Shown here piece by piece: positions 12,001-22,867 of a DNA stretch of 64,000 nt. Numbering within the stretch: position 1 is the first letter of the stretch; every line of letters starts with the position of its first letter. The notes beneath the pieces were generated by a model. The model had not been told where the DNA came from. It saw only the letters and a program-made list of their open reading frames with translations, and did not search any database. Origin of the DNA: Stenogyne calaminthoides. Its lineage: Eukaryota; Streptophyta; Magnoliopsida; Lamiales; Lamiaceae. The translations under genes were made by a program, and so were the position numbers. The stretch covers positions 21,109,758 through 21,173,757 of the forward strand of contig JBBCBC010000022.1 of assembly GCA_037126765.1 (NCBI GenBank), given 5' to 3'.

Positions 12001-15000
12001 ACCAAACCACCTCCATCGTCATCATCAAAATCGGCAGTTTTTGCCCCAGAATCTTGAACCCCAGGATGGTCAGTTACCGAAGAAACCTGAAGACAACAAT
12101 CAAGAGGAAGGTAAGGGTGCGAAGAGGGTAGAAACCAATTTGAAGAATTCGTCAATATCAATTATCTTATGGCAATACCTTAATGGTCCGACCAGCAATC
12201 TCCAGTTTCCCATTCAAACTTTGAGCTGCCTTTGCATGTTCAAGATGCGAAAACTGTAATGATGTGATTAGATCGATAAGGAAACTGGACAAAAATGCTA
12301 GAGTATAAAAATATCCAACTGACAGAGAAACAGATTTAACTATTTAAGCAATCGACACCCAAAAATACCGACTTGAATAAACCCGAAACCTTTGCAATGC
12401 CCTGTCTCAGGATCTGTTGGAAGTTGCACAAGCTCAACAGGACCAAATGCTTCAAAAATCTGTAGAATGATCAAAAATCAATAGCTGGACATTTAAAATC
12501 AAATCATAAGACACATAGGGAAAGAATAGTAAACTCAATCTGTGAACAGTGCACCAATGATCACAAATTATGACACAAAGAAGAATGTTGTTAACTTAAG
12601 ATAACATATAATGTTATAATAGCCACTTCTCAGATTGACAATTTTCACAAGCAGCAGGGAGAGAATGAAGAAGGCAATATCAGGAAGATTATAGGGAAAA
12701 AAGCAACCAATTTTCGCAGCTTAATAAACAGATTTAGCAATAAATCTCATGCCAGGTGTAGATAAAAAAGATCATCATGTTAAGTCAAAGAAATGGGCAG
12801 AAGAATCATATGAATGCAAATAAATGACACCAAAAACAAAATATACCTGCTTAAGCTGAAGCTCGGTCATATTGAAATGTAAATTGCCAACGTAAAGCTT
12901 CCTATCTGTTGCACCATATGGTCCAGCAACTCCTGAACCACCAGCAGTGGTATTTGATTGAACAAGATTCTTTTCCGCCTCCGAAGGTTTCACCATTACT
13001 GGTTGCCCAAGAAATAGGTGGCCGGATAGAGCAATGGCCATTGGTACAGACATAACTTCATAAAATTCAATGTACCTGTCATCATACAATGAAATTTCAA
13101 TTGCACTGAACAAAGGACAATAAAACATAAATCAAACAGAGGATTGCAAAAAGGCACAGCATAAGCAGTTTCTGAGAAAACAAAAAGGAGCAACTGAATT
13201 TCAATCCGCAAATTTCTAAGCCATACATCAACATCAGCAGAATATCCTTCTTATTGGATATATTGGATGACATCTAGAAAGTAGACATCAATTCCCCACA
13301 CCAAACGGAAGTGCTTACATGCAGAAAAACACTAGTGCATAACTGCATTATCTTCCTCTGACATACAACACTGGAAAATGTTGTACTGAACAGCATCCTA
13401 ACACTAATTGGAAAGAGGCACATGTCACACATCCAAACTAGAACATCAAAAAACACAACAAAATCTGGTGTGTGGTGATATATCAATAAAAACTAGCCTC
13501 TCTAGGGTGGGAATGGGGAATAGCATTGACCAAAATATGCACTTACCCGACTCCCTTTGATCTCCTTGAGTTCCTATCCATGATTAACTTTACATCTCTC
13601 ACCTGAAGATGAGAAAAGGAGAAGCATATATCAAACACGTAAATCAACAAGAGAAGGGGGAGGGTTATCATCCTAACTAACAGGTTGCAGCAGTAAAATG
13701 ATTAAAAAGGAAAAATTATTTACACAGACAAGAAAGTCAAAGATCTATATGCTTTTATTTTGTGGATAACTGAGAACCCACAGTGGCAGAGTCAAATTAT
13801 TTACTCCATCATAAATGACTGATCATATTTCGAGTGCAACACAGGCTTAAAATGAGAATTAAAAAATCAATAAGATCAAATGTGTTCTGATAATAACCCT
13901 GACCAACCTTTCCGGCTTGTGAAAAGAACTCAAAAACATCTCTCTCGGTCGCCTTCAGTGGCATCTGAATTAAGGAAATTTGCAAAATAATTTGTTAGTT
14001 AAAACCAACAGAGAGCAGACGTCAAAAGTTCTACATTGAGGGGATTATTTGATATATATGGATCTCAAGTCAAATCCATACCTGATATGCAAAAACAGTT
14101 CTTTGGTCCCTCTCTGGGTCCGCTTCAGGCTCCACAGCTTCCTTTTTATCCTTGAACCTCCTGCACGATTGACTCAAAATAAAATGAGAAAATATCCAAT
14201 GATGGGAAAGGTCAGCATTCAAATAAATGCAGCCTTATTAGTCTTGCTAGAGACGTGATGTAAGATATATTCTCAAACCCAATCTCATACTCCCCCGGAA
14301 ATCATGTACTTTCACCCCACAACTCCTGGCAGCACCCTTGTTTGAGTTCCAATATACAAGGCTAAAATCCTAAACCAGAACAATGGTTTAATAACAAGTA
14401 TAACAGGAGAACAAATTTTAACATATAATTATAGATAATAATAACAAGCCCTTATCATCACACTAACATATATTAAACCGTCTCAAGCATTGCAGGCCAC
14501 AATCCTTGCTGGATTGCACGAAACTACTTAACTACAAGATTTTTTTTCTGAAGAATAATGAGCAATAAAATTGGGGAAAAAGTCTACATTTCAATTATTT
14601 CAAATTGTCTTAGTTTAGGAAAACACGTGGTTCAATTTAAAGCTTTGTAGTTAGTTGCCTAAAGAAATCACTTGGAAAGTATAATGTTTACTTGACACTG
14701 AAAGCCCATAACAAATAGGTATCTTAAATTGCTGTTCTGAACTAATTATATGCTGCAAACATTAAGTTGTCTTCAGATCATTAATAATAGAAGAACTGCA
14801 GGGAATGATCAGTATAGTATAGATGTTGCAGCCAGGGCAAAATTTGGGGAGCCAATCACCACACCATCATTTCTAATGAATGAGGAAATTTTGGTAAGTC
14901 TGCAATAATTGTCCTGAAAATCCATGAATTAATATTCACTATCAAATCTATTGATAGTTCAAAATAAGGTCAGGTTACAGACTAAACCTAATGAGAATAT

Positions 15001-16648
15001 GTTATATTCAGGACTCAAACAACAAAGTTCATTAATTATAGACCCTGTTCAGAGCAAAGGGAAGGCCACAATTATGAAGGTAAAGCATTTTCGTCTTCGA
15101 GGTGAAGTAAAGGACGGAAAACTGATACAGCTTCACCACAAGCGTTGCCGACCTAAAAATTGAATACACCATCGGTCAACATCTCAGCTCAGAGGTAAGA
15201 AAGTAACCTTAATCTAGCTATGCAAAAACATTAGAAGGATGGAAGAGTGAGCCAAATCTAATAGCCCGAAACAAAAGAAATGAAACAGACCTTATCAGAC
15301 TCATTATGAGGAAATGCACTTCCTCTTGTGAAGAAGCCTTCAAGGGGATTCCGCAATGTTAGCCCATTAAGATGCAAAAATCCATCTACGATTTCAACCA
15401 TAGTTAGAATTATATATCCTCTATTTATAAATTTGTTTTTCTGCACTAGACCGCTTTTATGTATTTCCTCCAAGCTACAACTCTACTGAAAGGGCCAGGG
15501 CTAGAATATATTTTCAGGTTAATTACAGATGTTCCAACATATATATTGCGTTTAAAACTCCAAAAAAAATTGGAGATATTTCTAGTTTATTCCGATAGAT
15601 ATTTCACTTATCTACACAGGATTGCTTCATATAACTCAGCTGCCAGCTAGTGAGATATAATTAAAAACTATCAAGTAACACTACAGTGTAGTACAAAACC
15701 AAACCAATTATAAAGAGAACAAGGTAATAGATACCATAATGTGCGTCCTATGATATTGCACAAAGCTAACCAATCAAACCTGAAAAGGCCTAATTCCCAC
15801 TTCCATTCAAGAGAACCAATTACAAAGAGAACAAGGTAATAGATACCATAATGTGCGTCCTATGATATTGCACAAGGCTAACCAATCAAACCTGAAAAGG
15901 CCTAATTCCCACTTCCATTCAAGATATGAAAGCCAAAACCAAATTCTAAAGACCAAACTGGATTTCACATTCATACACAATCAATCAAGGGCAAACCACA
16001 TAACAAATAAGTTATTTAAAGCTCAATAATGCAAACAGAAAAAAAAAATCATTAAGTGAAAGTTGCTAAGCATCACCTGCTCTCCTCACGCTCTCTTTCC
16101 TTGAGCAAATCCGCCTCTCTTTCTCGATCCAGACGACTCCTACTTCTACTCCTTCTCTCTCTCTCCCTCTCCTTCTCTTTATCCCTATCTCTCCTCTCCC
16201 TTTCCTTCTCCTTCTCTCTCTCCCTCTCTCTCCTCTCCTTCTCCCTGTCCCTATCTTTATCCCTACTCCTTTCCCTATCCCTATCCCTACCCCTATCCCT
16301 ATCCTTACTATCTCTCTCTCTATCCCTATCCTTCTCGCTCCGCCTCTCTCTGTCCGAATCCCGCTCTCGACTCTTATGCCTCGAGCTCCTCTCTTTATCC
16401 TTATCCCTATCTCGATCCCTCTCCCTCTCCTTCTCTCTGTCGCGCCCCCCGTTCTCTTCATTCCTCGATTTCTTGCTGCTGCCCTTCCTCTCCTTTTCTT
16501 CTTCATCAAATTCATCGTCTAAGCTTCTCTCTCTCCTCCTATACCCCTTCTCGCTCCTCTCTCTCTCCTTTTCCGGAGTTTCCTTCTTCGGTGGGTCGTT
16601 GGTTTCTTCCACTGTTTTCTCCAGGTAATCGTACTCGTCGAAATCCAT
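9096..16648 (-). CDS. CC1-like / RBM39-type splicing factor (SR-rich, RRM, RRM, UHM)
   Basis: Thirteen exons on the - strand: 16648-16077, 14160-14082, 13964-13908, 13602-13547, 13075-12847, 12459-12373, 12253-12179, 12086-12003, 10791-10727, 10304-10121, 9914-9826, 9719-9605, 9137-9096. Total 1734 nt, 577 residues plus stop, and every phase closes. Start MDFDEYDYLEK. Residues about 50-190 are an Arg/Asp/Glu/Ser low-complexity region. RRM1 is about 211-290 (RNP2 VFAYQM, RNP1 KGVGYIEF), RRM2 about 313-388 (LYVGNL, KGFGFIQF). The third, UHM-type RRM is about 483-570, with the RWF form of the R-x-F motif used to bind ULM peptides. This layout is that of RBM39/CAPER, HCC1 and the plant CC1-like factor (Arabidopsis At2g16940 type), a nuclear U2AF-related splicing factor. 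Exon 6 ends CAA|gtcggt, an unusual donor. An upstream in-frame TTG at 16666 is not preferred. Confidence 0.92.
11190..11890. repeat. Dimeric AT-rich repeat in a splicing-factor intron
   Basis: Two related halves (about 11190-11530 and 11530-11890). Both carry gagtaggg(t/g)gagatttaact and agagtgaatga(g/t)gtattatt strings plus ttaaaatcc-type ends. Related to 2295-2600 in the WDR83 intron. Likely a non-autonomous element inserted or duplicated in tandem. Confidence 0.5.
15702..15925. repeat. Tandem duplication of 112 bp in intron 1 of the splicing-factor gene
   Basis: 15702-15813 and 15814-15925 are nearly identical (aaccaattayaaagagaac through ccacttccattcaaga), with only a few differences. 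The duplication looks recent. Confidence 0.85.
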
Positions 16649-16800
16649 TTCAGCTGCGAGATTCAAAGGCCCCGGAGATGATAACTGAATTCAGTACCCG
16701 GGAAATTTTCAGATTAATTTCGAAACCCTAGCGCGTTGGGACAGAATTAGGGTTTTTGCAAAGAGATAGCAAAATGGTAGGACGACGAAATGGTGCATTA
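16649..16800 (-). promoter_or_regulatory. 5' leader/promoter of the splicing-factor gene with two teloboxes
   Basis: aaaccctag at 16723-16731 and its complement-orientation copy ttagggttt at 16747-16755 are telobox motifs, common near start sites of plant translation and RNA-processing genes. The transcription start is not determined. Confidence 0.5.
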
Positions 16801-18059
16801 AAAATCCGCCCTATTTCACTTTGTCAGGATTTTAGAATAGAGAATTGGGCTTGGGTTTGGCATGGGTTGGGCTTGTTGCTCAAGTAGCAAGGGTTGGGCC
16901 TTTTAAAATACTTGATTCCATCTTAGCTAAACTAGCGCATTGTTTTTATAACTAGACCGACGATCAAATTGGGGTATACACCACTTGTCAATACAACGAA
17001 TTGGCAGTTCAATCGTTAAAATAATCTCTACCATTTTTTAAATATCCTCTGTATTAGATTAAAATATAAATAAATATGCATTTATAAAAATTTAAAATTA
17101 TAATTTATAAGTTTCATATTGACATAAACACAATACAGTTATAGACATCAATTTAATTAAAAGGATGTTAGGAATTAGAATAAAAAAATAAAATTACTAA
17201 TTAATAAATAATAAAAAAAACAATTATGCCGGTTTTCTGGTTCTGACAAGTTCTTTCCAGTTTAACCTTTAAAACAATTTTTTGGGGGTGATTCGACCAG
17301 TCCCATGGCCGATTTCTGATACAATCCGTTATTCAATCCCCTATCCCCTATATATTAATATAATAAATGGCTCATTTTGATGATGTGTTGTCTTTTGGTT
17401 AATTTGGATGATGTGTAGTCTTGAAATTAATTTGGATGAGTTATCACATTTTATTGTACTAATATGTCATATTTCTATTGGTTTGCAGTTAATATGTGGC
17501 ATGCACATGCCATTTTAATATGTAGTTTAATAAAAAAAATACAATAACTAAGGTTTGAATTTTGCACATTTTACATCATATTTATGCCTAATTGCACTAA
17601 ACTCACTGAACTGTTACTGAAATTGTACCTAAACCACTTAACTATTTTTTGTTGCACTAAACTATACAAACTATTATTTTATTATACTTGAACCAACAAA
17701 CTAATTTTTCAAGTCAAATCTTCTCTTCATTTTATACATGTGCATCACACATGATTTTTAAAAAGACATTTCCGTTAATTTTTGTATACTAAGCACAATC
17801 ATTTTCCCCCCACCCATTCAACAACTGATTTAAGTCTAAAAAAAGACAATTGAATTTTGAGTTTGTTTCCTGAAAAAATAAAGAAAGATTCTGATGGAGA
17901 GTATTTTAATTAAACTAGGATATTTTCTTCCTTTAAGAAAAGGGTTAATTGCATATACAATCATGATCTTTTTAGTGTTTATTAATTACGAACTTTTATT
18001 TTTAGAATTTATAATTATATACATGAACTAATTAACTGGTCACAAGCCCACAATCTCTA
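16801..18059. other. Intergenic, no gene recognised
   Basis: AT-rich. Includes low-copy-looking words such as ttgcactaaact repeated near 17590-17690 and a gttaattgcatatac segment at about 17944, both common at plant repeat borders. No coding content. Confidence 0.45.
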
Positions 18060-20643
18060 GATCGAGTCATAACCAAGGGTGTAGGTTAGTTTAAGGGAAG
18101 AAAAAATTAGGTGAGGTCATTGATGTGAATATTGAATACGACAGTGTGACCCGTGGATGTTGCATGTGGATCCGAGCATTTATTGATGTGTCCAACCCTT
18201 TGAGTGAATGGACGACATCAAATATCGATGATCAAAATGCTTGGTCATCTTCAGGAATGAAAACTTAGTCGATATCTATTATTATTATCGTCGTCTTAAC
18301 AACATAAGAAAATATTGTTGTGATGAAAAGAACACCGTCGAAAAAAGTATTGGTCGTGAATAAGGGTAGTTGGAAAAAAAACATCACCATGGAGGAAATC
18401 ATCGAGTGCTTAAATCATTTAAACTTGAAGAAGATGGTTGAAATCACCAACTCCTCCCCGATAACACACCATGGCTCATTCCTGTTTACGAGCCCCCTTC
18501 CTCTGCAATGAATGTCTCGAAATTAATCACTAGATAAGTCTCTCATATCCCCTTTCATGATATTAATATTGACGACAGAGAGAAAGAAATTGGGAGCCAA
18601 AATGTGATCCTACCGAACTTCAGTAAATTGGGCTTCGAGTTGACTGAGAACCCAAACTCAGAGTATACCACATCGAACAGAATAAAACATAACAGTAATG
18701 AAGAGGACCTGATCCCAACTAATTGAGTGTTCGATAAAATAGCAGCCACATTGGGTGATAATTCTGCAATAGGGCCAAGAAACTTGGGCAATAGGCCTAA
18801 AAAAACTGGCAAACCAAATGGATCCATCAATGAAAAAGTTGACAAAGGCAAGACCAATATGGCACAAGAGTGCAACACTAAATTTGGGAACAAACTTGTT
18901 TTCATAGCGACTCATCTCGACAAAGAGGATTGTAAGAAAAGCAAAAAAAAAAATTATATGGAAGAGGGACATGTTAAGAAAGATATAGAAAATACAACGG
19001 CGGTGGTTGGCGAGGCCGAAACCCAACCCCACCACCGCCGATCACCATGAATTACTTAATATGGAATGCACAAGGGCTGGGGGGTCGTCGGACATTCCAA
19101 AATCTATAGTCTCATCGCTGACTTTTCCCAAGATTTGATATTTAATTATGAGTTTAAAGGTACTAGTCTTGTTAGTAATAATTGGCGTCTATCACTTAAG
19201 GTTACCCCTCTTTTGGTGTCGGTGCTTGTGGCATAGTGACGGTTTGTTATTTTACTGGAAGAACAATGTGAATGTTTGGTTGTTGTCTTACTCTCCTGGC
19301 CATATAGATTATTATGTTACTTTCATGCCTACATAGTGGTACTTTACAGGCTTTTGTGGGAACCCATGTCAACAATACATAAATAGTTCGTGTGAGCTAC
19401 TTAAAAGAATTTTTTTCATGCATGGCCAGTCCTCTCAAGGATAGCTTGTAGGCGGGGACTTTAATGAAATCTTCAACAAATGTAAGAAAAACTTTTGAAA
19501 GCAAACTTTTTTGCATCTACTCGAAAGATTGGAAGATTGGACAGTCCTCTCTACTCGAAAGCAAAATTTTCATATGCATGGCCAGTCCTCTCTACTCGAA
19601 AGATTGGACAAACTTTTGCCAATCTTGAAAATGGGGAAAACATAAGTTCTACAAGTGATGCTTGGATCCCGGGCCTAGCAAATGGTAGAATAACCTCAAG
19701 AATCTCCTTTAAAAGCAATGTCCATGTTAAATGCCTCATTTTTCCCTCAAAAGCTTGGGATGTGCCAAAATTAGAACAAGCATTCTTACCCTATGAAGTT
19801 AAAGATATAAAAACGCACACATATTTGTATGGGGAATGACGCTGATACTCGTGTTTGGAAATTTGAGAAAACAATGGAGATTTACTGTCAAATCAGGATA
19901 TTGGAATGGAGGTACAAGATTTCAAAATTGAAGAATGGAAGGAGAACGCTCCTCAAATGCTCATCTTAATGCATAGTGGAGCAAAATTTGAAAGCTACTA
20001 CTCCCCCCTAAAGTTAAGATTTTCATATTAAAATTGCAAAACGAAATCATGGCAACGAAAAGCCATCCTCAAATCGAATCGTGTGAACCAAGTTACCTTT
20101 TGGATTCCATTGGGCTAATATAAACCATGTTTTATTATTTGCCGGGTGTTGGAATTTTTTTGAAAGAGATCGAGTGATGGCCACATCTTAAGCAAGCTCA
20201 ACATATCCCAGTCATTGGCATCATGCAGAGTATAACCCACTTAATAAAAATATCTTGCTTCGAAGAATTTCATATGCAATTATGGGAGTGGAAAGAAAGA
20301 TGTAACCTGAGACATAATAAAAATGAGGGAGACAAAAAAAGGGAAGTTTTAGACTATCTCAATCGATTAAATCAAAACGCTTCTATCCAAATTCCAAGAA
20401 GCAAGGTCACGACTGATAATTTGACACACCCGAAACTCCAAAAGTTTATTGCTAAGTGAAGAAAAGGCAAGGATTGAATATTTATCTCTCTATGTGGATG
20501 CGACTTATAAGGAAACCAACTTTGAGTAGAGCGTAGACTTTGCAATATTCGACCCGAGAAAATTGCTATTTGCAAAAGGGATGTAATAATATTAACCGAC
20601 CGGGACCGGTAATGGAAGTTGAATTGACAGCCGTAAGAGATGG
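18060..20643 (+). pseudogene. L1-type LINE remnant lacking its reverse transcriptase core
   Basis: 18090-18230 reads as an ORF1 nucleic-acid-binding-domain remnant (GEVIDVN, then RAFIDVSNPL). From 19047 the APE endonuclease start MNYLIWNAQGLGGRR is followed, across frame changes, by WKNNVNVW, SPGHIDYYVTF and VGGDFNEI. After about 19500 the sequence jumps to the zf-RVT tail (DAWIPGLANGRI at about 19655). A terminal RNase H-like piece follows (YVDATYKETN, then VDFAIFDP) near 20490-20560. The whole RT palm is missing. The element ends where the Copia LTR begins at 20644. Confidence 0.72.
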
Positions 20644-20814
20644 TGTTGGGAGATGAATTTAATAAAAGATATATGATTTTGATTAAGATCCCAAAACCCC
20701 TGAGTATGACATGTTCAGAATGATCTTGATAGTTGAGTCAGGATTCAGTTTTAGAGTATTCAGGATGTTATCTGCAAAATGTATAGTCAGCAGATATAGA
20801 TCAGGATAGGTTCT

Positions 20815-21130
20815 GAAGACTCTGAAGAACTCAGTATGTTTCTGAAGAAACTGAAGTTTCAAAAGATGAAATGAAAGTTTCAAGACTCAAAGAAGAAATC
20901 GAAAGTATTCAAGACTCAAGAAGAAATCGAGATATCAAGACTCAAGATGAAACCGAGGAATCAAGACTCAAAGATGAAGATTGAAGGTATCACCAAGATA
21001 TCTCGAAGACTCTAAAGACTCAGAAGATCCTGAAGACTCAAAACTCAAGAAGACTCAAGACTCAAAAGACTCAAGACGCAAGATCAAGATCGAGAATCAA
21101 GATCAAGAATATCAAGGCACAAAGAATTAT
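20815..21130 (+). repeat. Purine-rich GAAGACTCA-type repeats in the E1 U3 region
   Basis: Imperfect short units around gaagactca/caagactcaaaga repeat through this stretch, upstream of the TATA box. The E2 LTRs and two other families have the same kind of array. Confidence 0.6.
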
Positions 21131-21925
21131 CGAAGACTCAAAGAATATACTGAATGCTTTCGATATAAACACAATGTTCCGAGGCCTTTGAAAATTATCT
21201 ATATGAAGGATGCAATACTGAGAAGATCGCGATTCCTTAGAAAATAGATATTTGCCAAGACATTCAAATGCAGACAAAAGGAACTAAGTCAGAAGTGTTG
21301 TTAAGGTTATATCAAACTCAGAGTTTGTAATCAAAAGAGCCGTTGAAGGTGTATACCTTTAACTGGAGACAAAAGTCAAAAAGAGGAAGACAACAATGTA
21401 CCATACCGACAATCGACAAAATGTGTCAGCAAAAAAAAGATGTCAGATGTACAAAAGTTCCAGACTGCAAAAAGTGAAGACCGGCTACATGAAAGACTAT
21501 TGCCTAAAACGTGTTAGGGAGTTTCAAACCCTAAATATAACCGTTCCTCACACACCATAAGAGGAAACTCACGAAGTTATCTCTCCAACGGATAGTTTTC
21601 AAGAGTGACCTTGGTGTATGCCTATAAATACTGGTGACCCTCTACATTGTAAGGTTACGGGAAATTTATACGCAACTCAAGAGCTCAAACTTATTACCGC
21701 AAGTTGAAGCACTCAAAAAACTTAGAATTTCCCAAGTGCTTTTATATTGAAGAGAGCTCACTAAACTAAGCCTAGCTTGATAAGACATATCCAAAGCTTA
21801 GTCGAGATATCCTAACCCTTTGCATTGTACTTCATTGTAAAGGATATCTCATCCTAGTTGGAAACCAACCGAGAAGCCCCAAACCCTTGAGAAGGTAGTT
21901 GGAGTGTGTTTGTTGGTGAGAAGAG

Positions 21926-22146
21926 TTGTAAAGAGTTAGTAAACTACGCGGAGTAGTCAGAAAACTCTAGAGGAGAAGTTAGTAAGCTACAGAGGTAGTC
22001 TAAAAACTTGTTTGTGTTTGAGTAAGTAAACTACGGAGGTAGTCAGAAAGCTCAAGGTCGGGTTGAGTAAGTAAACTACGTGGAGTAGTCAGAAAGCTCA
22101 TGGCCGAGTTGAGTAAGTAAACTACGCGAGGTAGTCAGAAAGCTCA
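21926..22146 (+). repeat. Five tandem repeats of about 47 bp in the E1 LTR leader
   Basis: Each unit contains agtaagtaaactacg or a variant, followed by gtagtcagaaagctc. They lie about 300 bp downstream of the TATA box, so inside the transcribed leader. The same array is in the other three LTRs (near 29525-29735, 42090-42310 and 49320-49535). Confidence 0.75.
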
Positions 22147-22739
22147 GAAGTGATTAGTGAATTTCTCTGAGGATCAGAGAGAGTGGACGTAGGAGCTTGA
22201 GTCTCTGAACCACTATAATTGCTGTGTTCTTTATTGCTTTCCTTATCTGTGCTTATCTGTTGCATTGACTTGATTTTGAAAGCATACTTTTCACTGATAT
22301 TCAGTTGGAATCAATCCACTGAAGTTGCATAAGTGAATCACAGCCTAATCACTATTTCATAAAGGGAAGGTTTTCAGCAAAGCTTAAAACGAGTATAAAC
22401 TAAGGGCCAACCATTCCGCACATCTGAGTAGCTAGAACAGATAGTTACCAAACTGAACTTACTCTTCTGAGGGTTCAGTAAGTTAGTTATCTGATCCAAG
22501 CAACTTCGGGATCTCTCGACACTTTCGAGGACTCTGTTGGGATTATCGAGGTATCTCGAAAGCGACTCGGGATCATTGTCTCGATGAGACTTTGACTCAG
22601 AGCGATCTGTGCTTCTCAGAACCTAATCTTCAGGATTATCTGACCCAAGCTGACCTCAGTAAGAAAAAGTTTTAAAAACACTGAACACGTGTATTCCCCC
22701 CATACACGTGTAAGACTCGTTTGCACCGGGACCAACAAG

Positions 22740-22773
22740 TGGTATCAGAGCAGTGGTTCAACTTGACCACCTG
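22740..22773 (+). promoter_or_regulatory. E1 primer-binding site with adjacent hairpin
   Basis: tggtatcagagc matches the form complementary to the 3' end of initiator Met-tRNA used by plant Copia elements. It runs directly into cagtggt (22751-22757), which can pair with gaccacctg just downstream. Confidence 0.75.
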
Positions 22774-22867
22774 CTTTGTTGACCAAAGTTTTATTTTCCT
22801 AAAAATACTTGTGGTCTATCTGAACTGATCTTATTTGCTGAATTTTTTTCAAAAGCTCGAGATAAAA

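Larger units (their letters stand above)
20644..22737 (+). repeat. E1 5' LTR
   Basis: Begins TGTTGGGAGATG and ends GGGACCAACA. TATAAATA lies at 21623-21630. A palindrome lies just upstream at 21573-21600, a leader hairpin at 21804-21850 and tandem repeats at 21926-22146. The primer-binding site follows 2 bp after the end. Confidence 0.9.

Noticed and set aside
16056..16628. Long + strand Ser/Leu-rich reading frame
   Set aside because: It is the antisense of the Arg/Asp/Glu-rich first exon of the - strand splicing factor; codon content is only the complement of that repeat.
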